34,281 nucleotides of DNA from Spirochaeta sp. (GCA_007130865.1 SLRR01000247.1:1-34281); one strand, 5' to 3'. Positions 8,213 through 16,444 are shown, counted from the stretch's first letter. Made by a program: numbers and translations. The notes: a model not told the origin generated them from the letters alone.

Positions 8213-9411
8213 ACATTCGCCGGGAAATCCTCGACCTCAAGGATGAGTTGATCCACATCCGGCGGGACCTGCATATGCACCCCGAGTTGGGGTTTCAGGA
8301 GTTCCGCACGGCGGATCTGGTGGAAAACTATCTGCGAGACCTGGGGCTTGAGCCCCAGCGTCTCGCGGAGACCGGCGTGGTGGCGACCATGGCCGGCACT
8401 GCCCTGGGAAGTTCCGAGGGGCCTGTTCTCATGCTCCGAGCGGACATGGACGCTTTGCCGATCCAGGAGGAGAACGACGTTCCCTACAAGTCCCTGAACG
8501 ACGGAGTGATGCACGCCTGCGCGCACGACGGTCATACCGCGATGCTCCTTGTGGCGGCGAAGGTGCTCGCGGGTATGCGGGACAAGATCACGGGAAAGGT
8601 GAAGTTTGTCTTTCAGCCGAACGAGGAGATCGCCGGGGCGGAAATACTGTGTGACGCCGGAGCTATGGAGAATCCCAAAGTGGACGCAGCTCTGGGTCTG
8701 CACCTGTGGACCCCGCTCATCAGTGGAACGATCGGCGCGGCGACCGGCGGAGTCATGGCGAGCCTGGACGTGTTCAAGATCGTCATAAAGGGGAAGGGCG
8801 GTCATACGGGGTATCCTGAAGCGGCTGTAGATCCGATCATCGCTGCGGCGGATTTGATCCAGACCGCACAGAGAATACAGACGCGGGACATACCGCTGCT
8901 GTTCCCGACGGCACTGATCTTTTCCAAGATCACGTCCGGATCCAAGAGCAACATAATTCCTGACGAGGTGGAGATCGAGGGAACGCTTCGCTATCTCTTC
9001 GAACCTACGGAGGAGTACAATCCTTCCCAACGGTTGGCGGAGGTGGTAAAATCCGTGTGTGCCGTGCATAAATGCGACTACTACCTTGAGATCGAGACGG
9101 AGAACGAGGTTGTGGTCAACGCGCCGGAGATGGTGCAGCTCGTACGGGAGACAGCCTCAGAGATACTCGAGGGTTCCGACGCTATCGTGGAACACCGATC
9201 AATGGCGGGGGAGGACTTCGCGGCGTACGCAAAGCGTGTTCCCGCGGCTTTCATCTTCGTTGGCACCCGGGACCCTGATAAGGGCAGCGACTATCCACAC
9301 CACAATCCTCGCTTTAATATCGACGAGGACACGCTGCCGATCGGTGTGGAGCTGCTCGTTCGTACGACGGAACGGTTTTTCGAGAAGGGGTTCAGCTCCA
9401 CGATCCCCTGA
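8209..9411 (+). CDS. M20 family amidohydrolase, candidate N-acetyl-diaminobutyrate deacetylase
   Basis: A 400-residue M20D-type metal-dependent amidohydrolase. Likely metal and catalytic residues are seen in RADMDALPIQEE (77-88), HACAHDGHT with C104 and H106, the E139-E140 pair in QPNEE, H165 in GLHLW and a C-terminal histidine in PHHNPRF. The central dimerisation domain starts near residue 175. Relatives act on N-acyl amino acids, such as N-acetyl-diaminopimelate or indoleacetyl-amino acids. In this operon, between asd and an ectoine gene block, removal of acetate from N-acetyl-2,4-diaminobutyrate would fill the DoeB step, normally done by an unrelated zinc deacetylase of the succinylglutamate desuccinylase / aspartoacylase type. 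An N-acetyl-diaminopimelate deacetylase for lysine synthesis is the main alternative. The start codon overlaps the asd stop. Confidence 0.78.
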   Translation: MNIRREILDLKDELIHIRRDLHMHPELGFQEFRTADLVENYLRDLGLEPQRLAETGVVATMAGTALGSSEGPVLMLRADMDALPIQEENDVPYKSLNDGVMHACAHDGHTAMLLVAAKVLAGMRDKITGKVKFVFQPNEEIAGAEILCDAGAMENPKVDAALGLHLWTPLISGTIGAATGGVMASLDVFKIVIKGKGGHTGYPEAAVDPIIAAADLIQTAQRIQTRDIPLLFPTALIFSKITSGSKSNIIPDEVEIEGTLRYLFEPTEEYNPSQRLAEVVKSVCAVHKCDYYLEIETENEVVVNAPEMVQLVRETASEILEGSDAIVEHRSMAGEDFAAYAKRVPAAFIFVGTRDPDKGSDYPHHNPRFNIDEDTLPIGVELLVRTTERFFEKGFSSTIP

Positions 9412-9426
9412 TCGCACGGGGGAAGA

Positions 9427-12384
9427 TTGAAAAAACACTACGAGTTCCGGCGCCTTCCGGTTAAGCAACTGATGCAGCGGCGTATCCAGGATGTGCTGCT
9501 GGTGTGTACCAAGTATGACAAGTTCATGCTTGAGGAAGACGGGCGCGTCGACGAGCAGATCTTTCAGGAGTACGCCAGCCTCAACCTGCGTTATCCGCCG
9601 CGTTTTGTGCAGGTTAGTACCGAGGAAGAGGCGCTGGAAGCACTGGACCGCGGCGGTTACGACATGGTTATTTCCATGCTCAACATCGGTGGTCCCCGTG
9701 CGCTACATCTCGCGGAAACGCTGAGCGAGACGCACCCGGGTATACCGGTCGTTGTACTCACACCTTTCTCGCGCGAGGTTTCCCTCCGTGTAAAGAACGA
9801 AGATCTCCTCGACCGGTACCGGATCTTCGCGTGGCTTGGTGATGACAGTATCCTCCTGGCGATCATCAAGCTCCTTGAGGATCGTATGAACGTTGCCCAT
9901 GATGTCACCGTCGGGGTACAGACGATCATTCTCGTGGAAGACTCGGTTCGGTTTTACTCGAGCTACCTGCCTTTGATGTATCGTACACTCTTTCGGCAAG
10001 CCCGATCGATCATGGAGGAAGGACTCAACGAGTGGGAACAGACGATGCGCATGCGGTGTCGTCCCAAGATCCTCCTGGCGACTACCTACGAAGAAGCGTT
10101 GGAACTCTACGACCGGTACCGCGACAACGTGCTTGGAATCGTATCGGATGTCACGTTCAAGCGGGAAGGGCAGGAGGATCCCGAGGCAGGTATCCGCCTG
10201 GCCCAATACATCCGAGAGGATGATCCGGACCTTCCGATTCTGCTGCAATCATCGGAAAAGCGTCACCGGAGCGGCGCGGTCGCCTGCGGAAGCTCGTTTC
10301 TTTATAAACACTCCGAGGACCTGCTCAACCGCCTGCAGAACTACATGCGGCGGAATTACGGCTTTGGACCACTTACCTATCGCGATCCGGTGACAAATCG
10401 GGCGATTTTTACGGTGAGCGACCTGAAGGAACTTCAAAAAAAAATACGTGATCTTCCGGCGGACAGGTTTCTCGAGTTCTTCCGGCGGAAAAAACTCATT
10501 AACTGGTTGAAGACACGGGCGCTTTTTCCTCTGGCGGACGTGCTTGAGGAGAGTATCGCGGCGATCCACGAACCGGCGAACGCCAAGAACGCGGTTCTCC
10601 ACATTATAGCGTCGTATCGACGGTTTCAGAGTCGCGGGACGATCGCTCTTTTTGATCGGAAGCGTTACGACGAATACCTTGCGTTTGCGCGGATCGGCAA
10701 CGGATCGCTCGGCGGAAAAGGCCGGGGCCTGGCGTTTATGGACCATGCTCTGATGAACGGCCGTCTTCGTTACAAGAATCCCGGGATAGTCATATCCATA
10801 CCACGTACGGTGGTGGTTTCTACGGTGATTTTCCAGGAGTTTCTCGAACGGAACGAGTTGCACGAACTTCTGGAGACGGACCTCACCGACGAGGAGATAC
10901 TGCTGCGCTTTCTGGAGAGTTCGTTTTCCGAGGAGGAGATACTCGACTTCCAGGCGGTTCTTCGCGTCAACCGTCGACCTCTGGCGATCCGCTCGTCGAG
11001 TCTGCTGGAGGATTCCAACTTCCAGCCCTTTGCCGGTGTTTATAACACGTATATACTCTCCAACGACTCCCCCGACGATGATGTGCGCCTGCAGGAACTG
11101 GTGGAGGCTATTAAATGCGTCTACGCCTGCACGTTTTACAAAGCGACGCGCGACTACATGGCTGCCACGAGCAATCTTCTCGCGGAGGAGCGCATGGCGG
11201 TGATCATTCAGGAGCTGACCGGTACTCGCTACGAGAATCGGTGCTATCCCTCGATCTCCGGCGTAGCCCGGAGCCTCAATTTCTATCCCGTGGAGAGCGA
11301 GAAACCCCAGGAAGGGATCGCCCACATCGCTCTGGGGCTGGGAACTGTGGTGGTAAGTGGCGGCGCGTCGGTGCGGTTCTCGCCGAAGCACCCCCGGAAG
11401 ATCATTCAGCACAGCGATCCCGATACAGCGGTGCGGAGCTCTCAGAAGAGCTTCGTGGCGGTGGGACTGCGTAACGAACGGTTTATACCGTCCACGGAAG
11501 ACGACCGGCAGCTGCTGGTGGAAGATGTATCGGTCGCCACGGAAGACCCCAGCTTTCCGTTGCTCGTATCGACCTACGACCGGCAAAATGGGGTGCTCCG
11601 CGAGGGAGTGCATGATGGTGGGGTGCCGATTCCGACCTTTGCAGGAGTTCTGAAGTACCGCCTCTTTCCCCTGGCGGATATACTCAACGACCTTCTGGAC
11701 CTGGCGCGAAGGGAGATGAGCGTCCCCGTAGAGATCGAGTTTGCGGTGGATCTCAACCCGCCCGACGGACAGGATAAAATCTTCAGCTTCCTCCAGGTTC
11801 GTCCAATCGTGGAGGGTCTGGAGATGGAGGAAATCGAGATCGATGAAGGGGAACTGCTGAACCCGGTGGTCCGTTCCTATAGTGCTCTCGGAAACGGTGT
11901 TTATTCCGGCATCCGGGAGGTTGTTTACGTCCGACCGGAAAAGTTTAACCCCGCAGAGACGGAAAAAATCGCGGAAAAACTCGCGTCGATCAATGACGAC
12001 TTTGTTTCACGAGGCCACCATTACCTGCTTATCGTACCCGGGCGTCTGGGATCGCGCGATCCCTGGCTCGGCGTTCCCTGCAAATGGACCCAGATCTCTC
12101 ACGCTCGTGTAATCGTGGAGTCCGCGATTGATAACCTCCGGGTTGACCCGAGTCAGGGCAGCCACTTTTTCCACAATATCACGTCACTTCACATCGGCTA
12201 CCTCACGGTAGATCCCTGGCGAGACGGTCGGGAAAAAGTAGATTACGAGTTCCTGGATTCGATCGACGCGGCGTGGCAGGACGAGCATATACGCAAGGTT
12301 CGTTTTGACGAAGAACTTCCGACAAAACTCGCCGGCTCTTCCCGAACCGGGGTTGTCCTGCGTCCGGGCGTCACCCTACAGTGA
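9427..12384 (+). CDS. PEP/pyruvate-binding protein with receiver-like N-terminal region
   Basis: A 985-residue multidomain protein of a family I recognise from Bacteroidetes and spirochaetes. Residues ~15-155 and ~165-310 each look like response-regulator receiver folds (IILVEDSVRFYSSYLP in the second). The region ~425-800 resembles the ATP/PEP-binding domain of pyruvate phosphate dikinase, with GNGSLGGKGRGLAFM and RSSSLLEDSNFQPFAGVYNTY. The phosphohistidine swivelling domain and the C-terminal PEP/pyruvate barrel of true dikinases are not seen, so catalysis of the complete reaction is unlikely. Start: TTG at 9427 behind GGGGGAAG, only 15 bp after the M20 gene, so it is the last gene of the aminotransferase operon. 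Its stop codon lies inside the terminator hairpin. Function is unknown; a sensor of energy or carbon status is a guess. Confidence 0.85.
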   Translation: MKKHYEFRRLPVKQLMQRRIQDVLLVCTKYDKFMLEEDGRVDEQIFQEYASLNLRYPPRFVQVSTEEEALEALDRGGYDMVISMLNIGGPRALHLAETLSETHPGIPVVVLTPFSREVSLRVKNEDLLDRYRIFAWLGDDSILLAIIKLLEDRMNVAHDVTVGVQTIILVEDSVRFYSSYLPLMYRTLFRQARSIMEEGLNEWEQTMRMRCRPKILLATTYEEALELYDRYRDNVLGIVSDVTFKREGQEDPEAGIRLAQYIREDDPDLPILLQSSEKRHRSGAVACGSSFLYKHSEDLLNRLQNYMRRNYGFGPLTYRDPVTNRAIFTVSDLKELQKKIRDLPADRFLEFFRRKKLINWLKTRALFPLADVLEESIAAIHEPANAKNAVLHIIASYRRFQSRGTIALFDRKRYDEYLAFARIGNGSLGGKGRGLAFMDHALMNGRLRYKNPGIVISIPRTVVVSTVIFQEFLERNELHELLETDLTDEEILLRFLESSFSEEEILDFQAVLRVNRRPLAIRSSSLLEDSNFQPFAGVYNTYILSNDSPDDDVRLQELVEAIKCVYACTFYKATRDYMAATSNLLAEERMAVIIQELTGTRYENRCYPSISGVARSLNFYPVESEKPQEGIAHIALGLGTVVVSGGASVRFSPKHPRKIIQHSDPDTAVRSSQKSFVAVGLRNERFIPSTEDDRQLLVEDVSVATEDPSFPLLVSTYDRQNGVLREGVHDGGVPIPTFAGVLKYRLFPLADILNDLLDLARREMSVPVEIEFAVDLNPPDGQDKIFSFLQVRPIVEGLEMEEIEIDEGELLNPVVRSYSALGNGVYSGIREVVYVRPEKFNPAETEKIAEKLASINDDFVSRGHHYLLIVPGRLGSRDPWLGVPCKWTQISHARVIVESAIDNLRVDPSQGSHFFHNITSLHIGYLTVDPWRDGREKVDYEFLDSIDAAWQDEHIRKVRFDEELPTKLAGSSRTGVVLRPGVTLQ

Positions 12385-12399
12385 CGCCCAGTCCTTTTT
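12366..12399 (+). terminator. Terminator hairpin overlapping the 3' ends of two convergent genes
   Basis: A perfect 9-bp stem GGGCGTCAC / GTGACGCCC (12366-12374 and 12381-12389) has a 6-nt loop and is followed by CTTTTTC. The left arm contains the TGA stop of eutC (minus strand, 12373-12371) and the right arm the TGA stop of the PEP/pyruvate-binding gene (12382-12384). The T-run serves the plus strand; no clear U-tract exists for minus-strand transcripts. Confidence 0.85.
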
Positions 12400-13357
12400 C
12401 CTCCGCTACCGCAAGCGCACGGATCGCGATCATCGTATCCTGCACACCGACGCCGGTTAGATCGCACATCGTGATCTGTCGGGGATTGGTACGGCCCGGG
12501 TGGTCACCTCGCACGAGAGTACCCAGTTCTACCACAGGTGAGGACTCGTCGATCACCCCCGCGTCCCGGGCGGATCGCAACTCACCGAGGCGGAAACTCT
12601 GGGATTTGAGATCGCACGCCAGGATATCCACCGTTCCCGCGACGTCGGCGTCTACTTCCTGTTTTTCTTCCGCGTCGGATCCCATCGTTGTAAGATGAAG
12701 ACCCGGATGAAGCCACGCCGCTTTCAGAAACGGTTTTCGTGAAGGCGTGGTCGTGACGACCACGGAGCTTTCCTTTACTACCTCCTCCACGGAGTTAGCT
12801 TTGATAACTTTGACCCCGAGTTCCCGTTCCATCTCGCGGACGTACGCGTCGCGAACGTCGTCACCATCGAGACTGAAGGAACGGATCTCCTTGATCTCAC
12901 GCAGCAGGGCCAGGGCGCGCATCTGAAATCGCGCCTGTACACCGGCTCCGATCACGCCGACGCGGTCGGCATCCTTCGGGGCGAGGTACTTGGCCGCGAC
13001 CGCTCCGGCGGCACCGGTCCGCACCTGCGTAAGGTACCCGTTGTCAAGCAGGACCGCTTTGAGGAACCCGGTGCTCGCGTCGATGACGAGCATCTGTCCG
13101 CTTTGCGAGGGCAGGCCCCGTTCGGGATTCTTGAAGAATCCGGATGCGACTTTTACCGCCAGATAAGGAACGTTTTTGATGAATGCCGATTTGATATCTA
13201 CTTCGGCCTCGAGTTCCGGTACGGGGATCATCATTATCGGCGGGACCGTCGCGTTGCCTGCGGCAAGTTCCGCAAAACCCCGCTCCACGTCCTCTACCGC
13301 TTTAAGATCCAGCCGAATGTTTTTTAGAAGGTCGATCTCGGGTACGACTCGAACCAT
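12371..13357 (-). CDS. eutC: EutC-like ectoine utilisation protein (ornithine cyclodeaminase / mu-crystallin family)
   Basis: A 328-residue NAD(P)-dependent member of the ornithine cyclodeaminase / mu-crystallin family. Visible features are KVASGFFKNPERGLPSQSG, DNGYLTQVRTGAAGAVAA and the Rossmann motif GVIGAGVQARFQ, then THE late HPGLHLTTMGSDAEEKQE and ITMCDLTGVGVQDT. The last two blocks closely resemble what I remember of EutC. EutB and EutC are proposed to act together in converting hydroxyectoine towards ectoine, but the exact chemistry of EutC is not established. It is the third gene of doeA2-eutB-eutC, 32 bp or less behind eutB, and its tail overlaps the convergent PEP/pyruvate-binding gene by 14 bp. 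Alanine dehydrogenase or ornithine cyclodeaminase are generic alternatives; the neighbours favour EutC. Confidence 0.87.
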   Translation of the reverse strand: MVRVVPEIDLLKNIRLDLKAVEDVERGFAELAAGNATVPPIMMIPVPELEAEVDIKSAFIKNVPYLAVKVASGFFKNPERGLPSQSGQMLVIDASTGFLKAVLLDNGYLTQVRTGAAGAVAAKYLAPKDADRVGVIGAGVQARFQMRALALLREIKEIRSFSLDGDDVRDAYVREMERELGVKVIKANSVEEVVKESSVVVTTTPSRKPFLKAAWLHPGLHLTTMGSDAEEKQEVDADVAGTVDILACDLKSQSFRLGELRSARDAGVIDESSPVVELGTLVRGDHPGRTNPRQITMCDLTGVGVQDTMIAIRALAVAEEKGLGVTVG

Positions 13358-13389
13358 AGTCTATCCTCCACACGGGCTGATGCCCGGTT

Positions 13390-14370
13390 CTACACGAATT
13401 TCTGTACCACCGAAAGGTACAACGGCAGGTCGACACTGCTGCCGCTCAGGACGATACCCACCTTTCGGTCGCGGACGGAAACCTTGCCGGACTGCAAAGC
13501 CGCGATTCCAACGGCGGCACTGCCTTCTATTACGAGGCTGTGGCGCGCAAGTGCATAGTACATCCCTTTCTCGATCTCCGGCTCGTCGATCAGAACGTGT
13601 TCGTCCACGTGGTCCCGAATGATCGGCAGGGTGTAACGGTTCTCAACACCGATACCTCCCAGAAGAGAATCCGCCAGGGTGTCTTTTTCTTCCACCGCCA
13701 CGGGGTGTCCTGCTTTAAGACTCTCCAGCATCGCCGGCGACTGTGATATTGATACACCTACCACCCGGATCTTCGGGTTGATCAGCTTTGCGGCCCGGGC
13801 CACCCCCGCAAGAAGGCCGCCGCCGGACAGCGGTACAAGCAGCGTATCGAGATCGGGTGCGGCCGTGAGCATCTCCAGGCTGATGGTTCCCTGGCCGGCG
13901 ACTATGTACGGGTCATCGAAAGGAACCACCGGAACGAGTCCCCGCTCGTCGCGCAGACGAAAGTACTCCGCCTCCGCCTCGTCCTGGGAATCTCCTTTCA
14001 CGACCACTTCTGCTCCGAGAGCGCGTATCAGCTCCACGCGGTACAACGGAACGTGCTCCGACACGCAGACCACCGCAGGAATACCGGTGCGACCCGCTAC
14101 GTAGGCTACCGCTTTTCCGTGGTTACCGGTGGAGAACGTGATAACGCCGCGTTTTTTTTCTTCCGGCGTAAGGCTCAGTATACGGTTTGCCGCGCCTCGT
14201 ACTTTGAACGCACCGGTATTCTGGAGCGATTCCAGCTTGAGACAGACCGTAGACGCGCCCGTCTCGTCTGCGAGAACCGGAGCCTCCACGAAGGGAGTTT
14301 CCCGCACGAGCCCGGCAATTCGCCGGGCCGCGCGCAGGATGTCATCCAGATACAGGTCCGTCGTCGACAT
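13390..14370 (-). CDS. eutB: EutB-like hydroxyectoine utilisation dehydratase (threonine dehydratase family)
   Basis: A 326-residue fold-type II PLP enzyme related to threonine/serine dehydratases. The PLP lysine is in NTGAFKVRGA, the cofactor-phosphate loop is VPLSGGGLLAG, and TFSTGNHGKAVAYVA follows the usual pattern. The stretches GGIGVENRYTLP and SGSSVDLPLY resemble EutB rather than anabolic IlvA, and there is no C-terminal ACT domain. EutB is thought to dehydrate hydroxyectoine or an open-chain derivative. The stop of doeA2 overlaps the start (TGATG); the ATG at 14370 is chosen, with GTG at 14373 equally possible. It lies between doeA2 and eutC, the same neighbours as in proteobacterial hydroxyectoine clusters, although eutA is not seen here. 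Confidence 0.88.
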   Translation of the reverse strand: MSTTDLYLDDILRAARRIAGLVRETPFVEAPVLADETGASTVCLKLESLQNTGAFKVRGAANRILSLTPEEKKRGVITFSTGNHGKAVAYVAGRTGIPAVVCVSEHVPLYRVELIRALGAEVVVKGDSQDEAEAEYFRLRDERGLVPVVPFDDPYIVAGQGTISLEMLTAAPDLDTLLVPLSGGGLLAGVARAAKLINPKIRVVGVSISQSPAMLESLKAGHPVAVEEKDTLADSLLGGIGVENRYTLPIIRDHVDEHVLIDEPEIEKGMYYALARHSLVIEGSAAVGIAALQSGKVSVRDRKVGIVLSGSSVDLPLYLSVVQKFV

Positions 14371-15545
14371 CACTTTAGGATCAGCTCAACGGGAAAGTCA
14401 AAGAGTGACTCATTACCGTCGGGAGTGATTTGGATCGTTGCATCGATCTCAAACCCGACTTCCTTATACCAGATTCCCGGAATCAGGTGGACCGCCATGT
14501 TTTCCTTCAGGACCGTCTTATCGCCGGGGCGGAAACTGATTGTCTGTTCACCCCAGTCGGGAGGATAATTTACCCCGATCGAGTAGCCCAGGCGGGATTC
14601 CTTTACCACCTTGGAGTGGGCGATCGCCTTGCGCCATGCTTCTTCCACCTCTTCCGCCGTTACTCCCGGTTTTACAAACTCCAGCGTTTTCTGAAGTCCG
14701 TCTATCACCACTTCGGCAGTCTCCTTCATGAGGGGAGGCGGATTCTTTCCGAGGAAGATCGTCCGGGCGATCGGACAGTGATAATGGCGGTACACACCGG
14801 AGAGTTCCAGAAGAACGGCCTCGTCCTTCTCATAGGTCTTTTCCGTCCAGGTGAGATGCGGAGTAGACGCAGCTTCGCCGGCCATCATGAGCGGAACGAT
14901 CGCGGGATAATCACCGGCGAATTCTTTGGTACCGGAGTACTGCGCCTGGGCGATTGCTGCGGCAGCGTCGCATTCTCGGACGCCCACGTTGATCGAGTCC
15001 ACGGCGGTCTGCATCACTTTAGTGGCGATCTTGCCTGCTTTTCGGAGAAACTCGATTTCTGCGTCCGACTTGATCACGCGAACCCAGTTCACCAGGGTAT
15101 TGGCATCCTTGAACGTAGCGTTCGGCAGCGACTTTTCCAGCTCCACGTGGTTCCGGTGCGTGTAGTAGAACTGGTCCATCTCTACACCAATCGAGCCCTT
15201 ATCCCAGCCCTTTTCTTTGATGACGTCCGCCACAAAGTGCATCGGGTGTTTAACCAGGGAATGGACGTAGTCGTCGGCATACTCCCGAATATTGTCCTCG
15301 GAGAGACTCGTAGTCAGGCGAGCGCCGTTTGCGTCCATGCCACGACCGAGCCACATCGGTTCGTCCTGGTTGAGCGAGACCAGCACGACCTGGTGGACGT
15401 AAAAACTCCACCCGTCGTACCCGGTCAAGTAGTTCATGTTTGCCGGGTGGCTGATTACGAGTAGATCCATTCCGCGGTCCTGCATCGCTTTCTTAGTCCG
15501 TTCTACCCGGTCTCGGTACTCCTGTGCTTCAAACGCTGCGGGCAT
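14370..15545 (-). CDS. doeA: Ectoine hydrolase, M24/creatinase-like (DoeA/EutD), copy 2
   Basis: A complete 391-residue paralogue of the gene at 1-1166, with the same signature NYLTGYDGWSFYVHQ, then LGRGMDANGARLTT and VEMDQFYYTHRNH. The C-terminal domain has LLELSGVYRHYHCPIARTIF and ends GFEIDATIQITP. The usual M24 metal ligands again appear absent, in line with metal-independent ectoine hydrolases of the DoeA type. The start ATG at 15545 has AAGGAGG in front. It follows iclR1 by about 30 bp and is coupled to eutB, so IclR1, DoeA2, EutB and EutC form one operon from cassette C. A difference in regulation or substrate (ectoine versus hydroxyectoine) between the copies is plausible but untested. 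Confidence 0.9.
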   Translation of the reverse strand: MPAAFEAQEYRDRVERTKKAMQDRGMDLLVISHPANMNYLTGYDGWSFYVHQVVLVSLNQDEPMWLGRGMDANGARLTTSLSEDNIREYADDYVHSLVKHPMHFVADVIKEKGWDKGSIGVEMDQFYYTHRNHVELEKSLPNATFKDANTLVNWVRVIKSDAEIEFLRKAGKIATKVMQTAVDSINVGVRECDAAAAIAQAQYSGTKEFAGDYPAIVPLMMAGEAASTPHLTWTEKTYEKDEAVLLELSGVYRHYHCPIARTIFLGKNPPPLMKETAEVVIDGLQKTLEFVKPGVTAEEVEEAWRKAIAHSKVVKESRLGYSIGVNYPPDWGEQTISFRPGDKTVLKENMAVHLIPGIWYKEVGFEIDATIQITPDGNESLFDFPVELILK

Positions 15546-15575
15546 GTTGCCTCCTTGTTGATGATTTGGTCATTC

Positions 15576-16376
15576 TTATGTGTCCTTCCGTCCCAGTTGC
15601 TGGGAGATGGAATGGGCTGTGTCCAGAAGGTGTTGCAGATACTGCTCGAGCTTGTCCCGATTCGCCCGCAGGGACGGACCGGAAACGCTGATGTTGGCGA
15701 CGATCTTCCCGCGGTAGTCAAAGATCGGAGCGGAGTAGCTGTTGAGGTCGTCGCTGAACTCCATTAGCTCTGTGGCGTAACCCTGCTGCCGTGTTTTCTC
15801 TATCTCCCGGTGCAGATCCTCGTTCTCCACTATCGTATTGACCGTACGCCTCTCCCGGGGAACCGCTTCGATCAGGCGATGCCGTTCCTCCGGTTCAAGC
15901 CAGGCGAGGAAGTTCTTTCCCGACGCGCAGGAATGGATCGGATACGTGTAGGTAACATCCGGATTGAGCGACAACGGATTGTTGCTTTTCACCTCCTCGA
16001 TCGCGATCACCATATGCCCGTACAGGACCGTAAGGTAGACGTTCTCGTTTACGGCCCGGCATAAGTCCACCATAAGCGGCTTCGCGATCTCCCGGAGGTC
16101 CTGGCTCAGAGGTACGCGGCTGCCGAGTTTGAACACCTTGAACGTCAGCCGGTACCCGCGATTCTCCTCTCGGGTGACGTAGCCAATCTCGATCAGCGTC
16201 GTCAACAGACGGTGAACGTTGGTCCTCGTCAGGCCCAGACGCGAGGCGATCTCCGCCGGTTTAACCGGTTGATTGGTGCTGATAAACTCCAGAACGTGAA
16301 ACGCCTTCAGAACCGTCGTCGTGGGTTTATACGTAGCTGTATTACTATTTGAACCAATGTTAGTATGTTGCAACAC
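15576..16376 (-). CDS. IclR-family regulator of the ectoine operon
   Basis: An IclR-type transcription factor: N-terminal winged helix-turn-helix (about VLKAFHVLEFISTNQPVKPAEIASRLG region through LTRTNVHRLLTTL) followed by an effector-binding domain containing HSCASGKNFLAWL and NISVSGPSLRANRDKL. The frame can be extended up to a TTG at 16412, but that TTG is part of the -35 box TTGACA of its own promoter, so it cannot be the start of that transcript. The in-frame GTG at 16376 lies at about +2, giving 266 residues and a usual IclR N-terminus length. Residues from this start are encoded by the operator itself, implying tight autoregulation. It heads the operon doeA2-eutB-eutC. Its ligand is presumably a catabolite such as N-acetyl-diaminobutyrate or diaminobutyrate (inference). 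Confidence 0.88.
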   Translation of the reverse strand: MLQHTNIGSNSNTATYKPTTTVLKAFHVLEFISTNQPVKPAEIASRLGLTRTNVHRLLTTLIEIGYVTREENRGYRLTFKVFKLGSRVPLSQDLREIAKPLMVDLCRAVNENVYLTVLYGHMVIAIEEVKSNNPLSLNPDVTYTYPIHSCASGKNFLAWLEPEERHRLIEAVPRERRTVNTIVENEDLHREIEKTRQQGYATELMEFSDDLNSYSAPIFDYRGKIVANISVSGPSLRANRDKLEQYLQHLLDTAHSISQQLGRKDT

Positions 16377-16412
16377 TAGGGCAATTGTCGCCCGGTCGGT
16401 TTCATTTGTCAA
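16337..16412 (-). promoter_or_regulatory. Promoter-operator cassette C (iclR1-doeA2-eutB-eutC)
   Basis: On the minus strand, TTGACA (16412-16407), a 17-bp spacer and GACAAT (16389-16384) predict +1 near 16377. The operator covers 16374-16337, with halves GTTGCAACATACTAACA and GTTCAAATAGTAATACAG starting 20 bp apart. It is the third copy of the island's operator and the only one inside a likely coding start. Confidence 0.87.
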
Positions 16413-16444
16413 GAAAAAGAGAACATCCGGGATGGAAGGAACTG

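Noticed and set aside
5785-9411. Lysine biosynthesis by the N-acetyl-diaminopimelate route as explanation of aminotransferase, asd and M20 genes
   Set aside because: Not excluded, but dapA, dapB and dapH/dapL-type partners are absent, and the operon shares its operator with gdhA and the ectoine genes, which fits catabolism better.
16413-16444. Small hairpin CATC-CCG-GATG with following T-rich stretch after iclR2
   Set aside because: Only four base pairs; too weak to call a terminator, although some termination before cassette C is possible.
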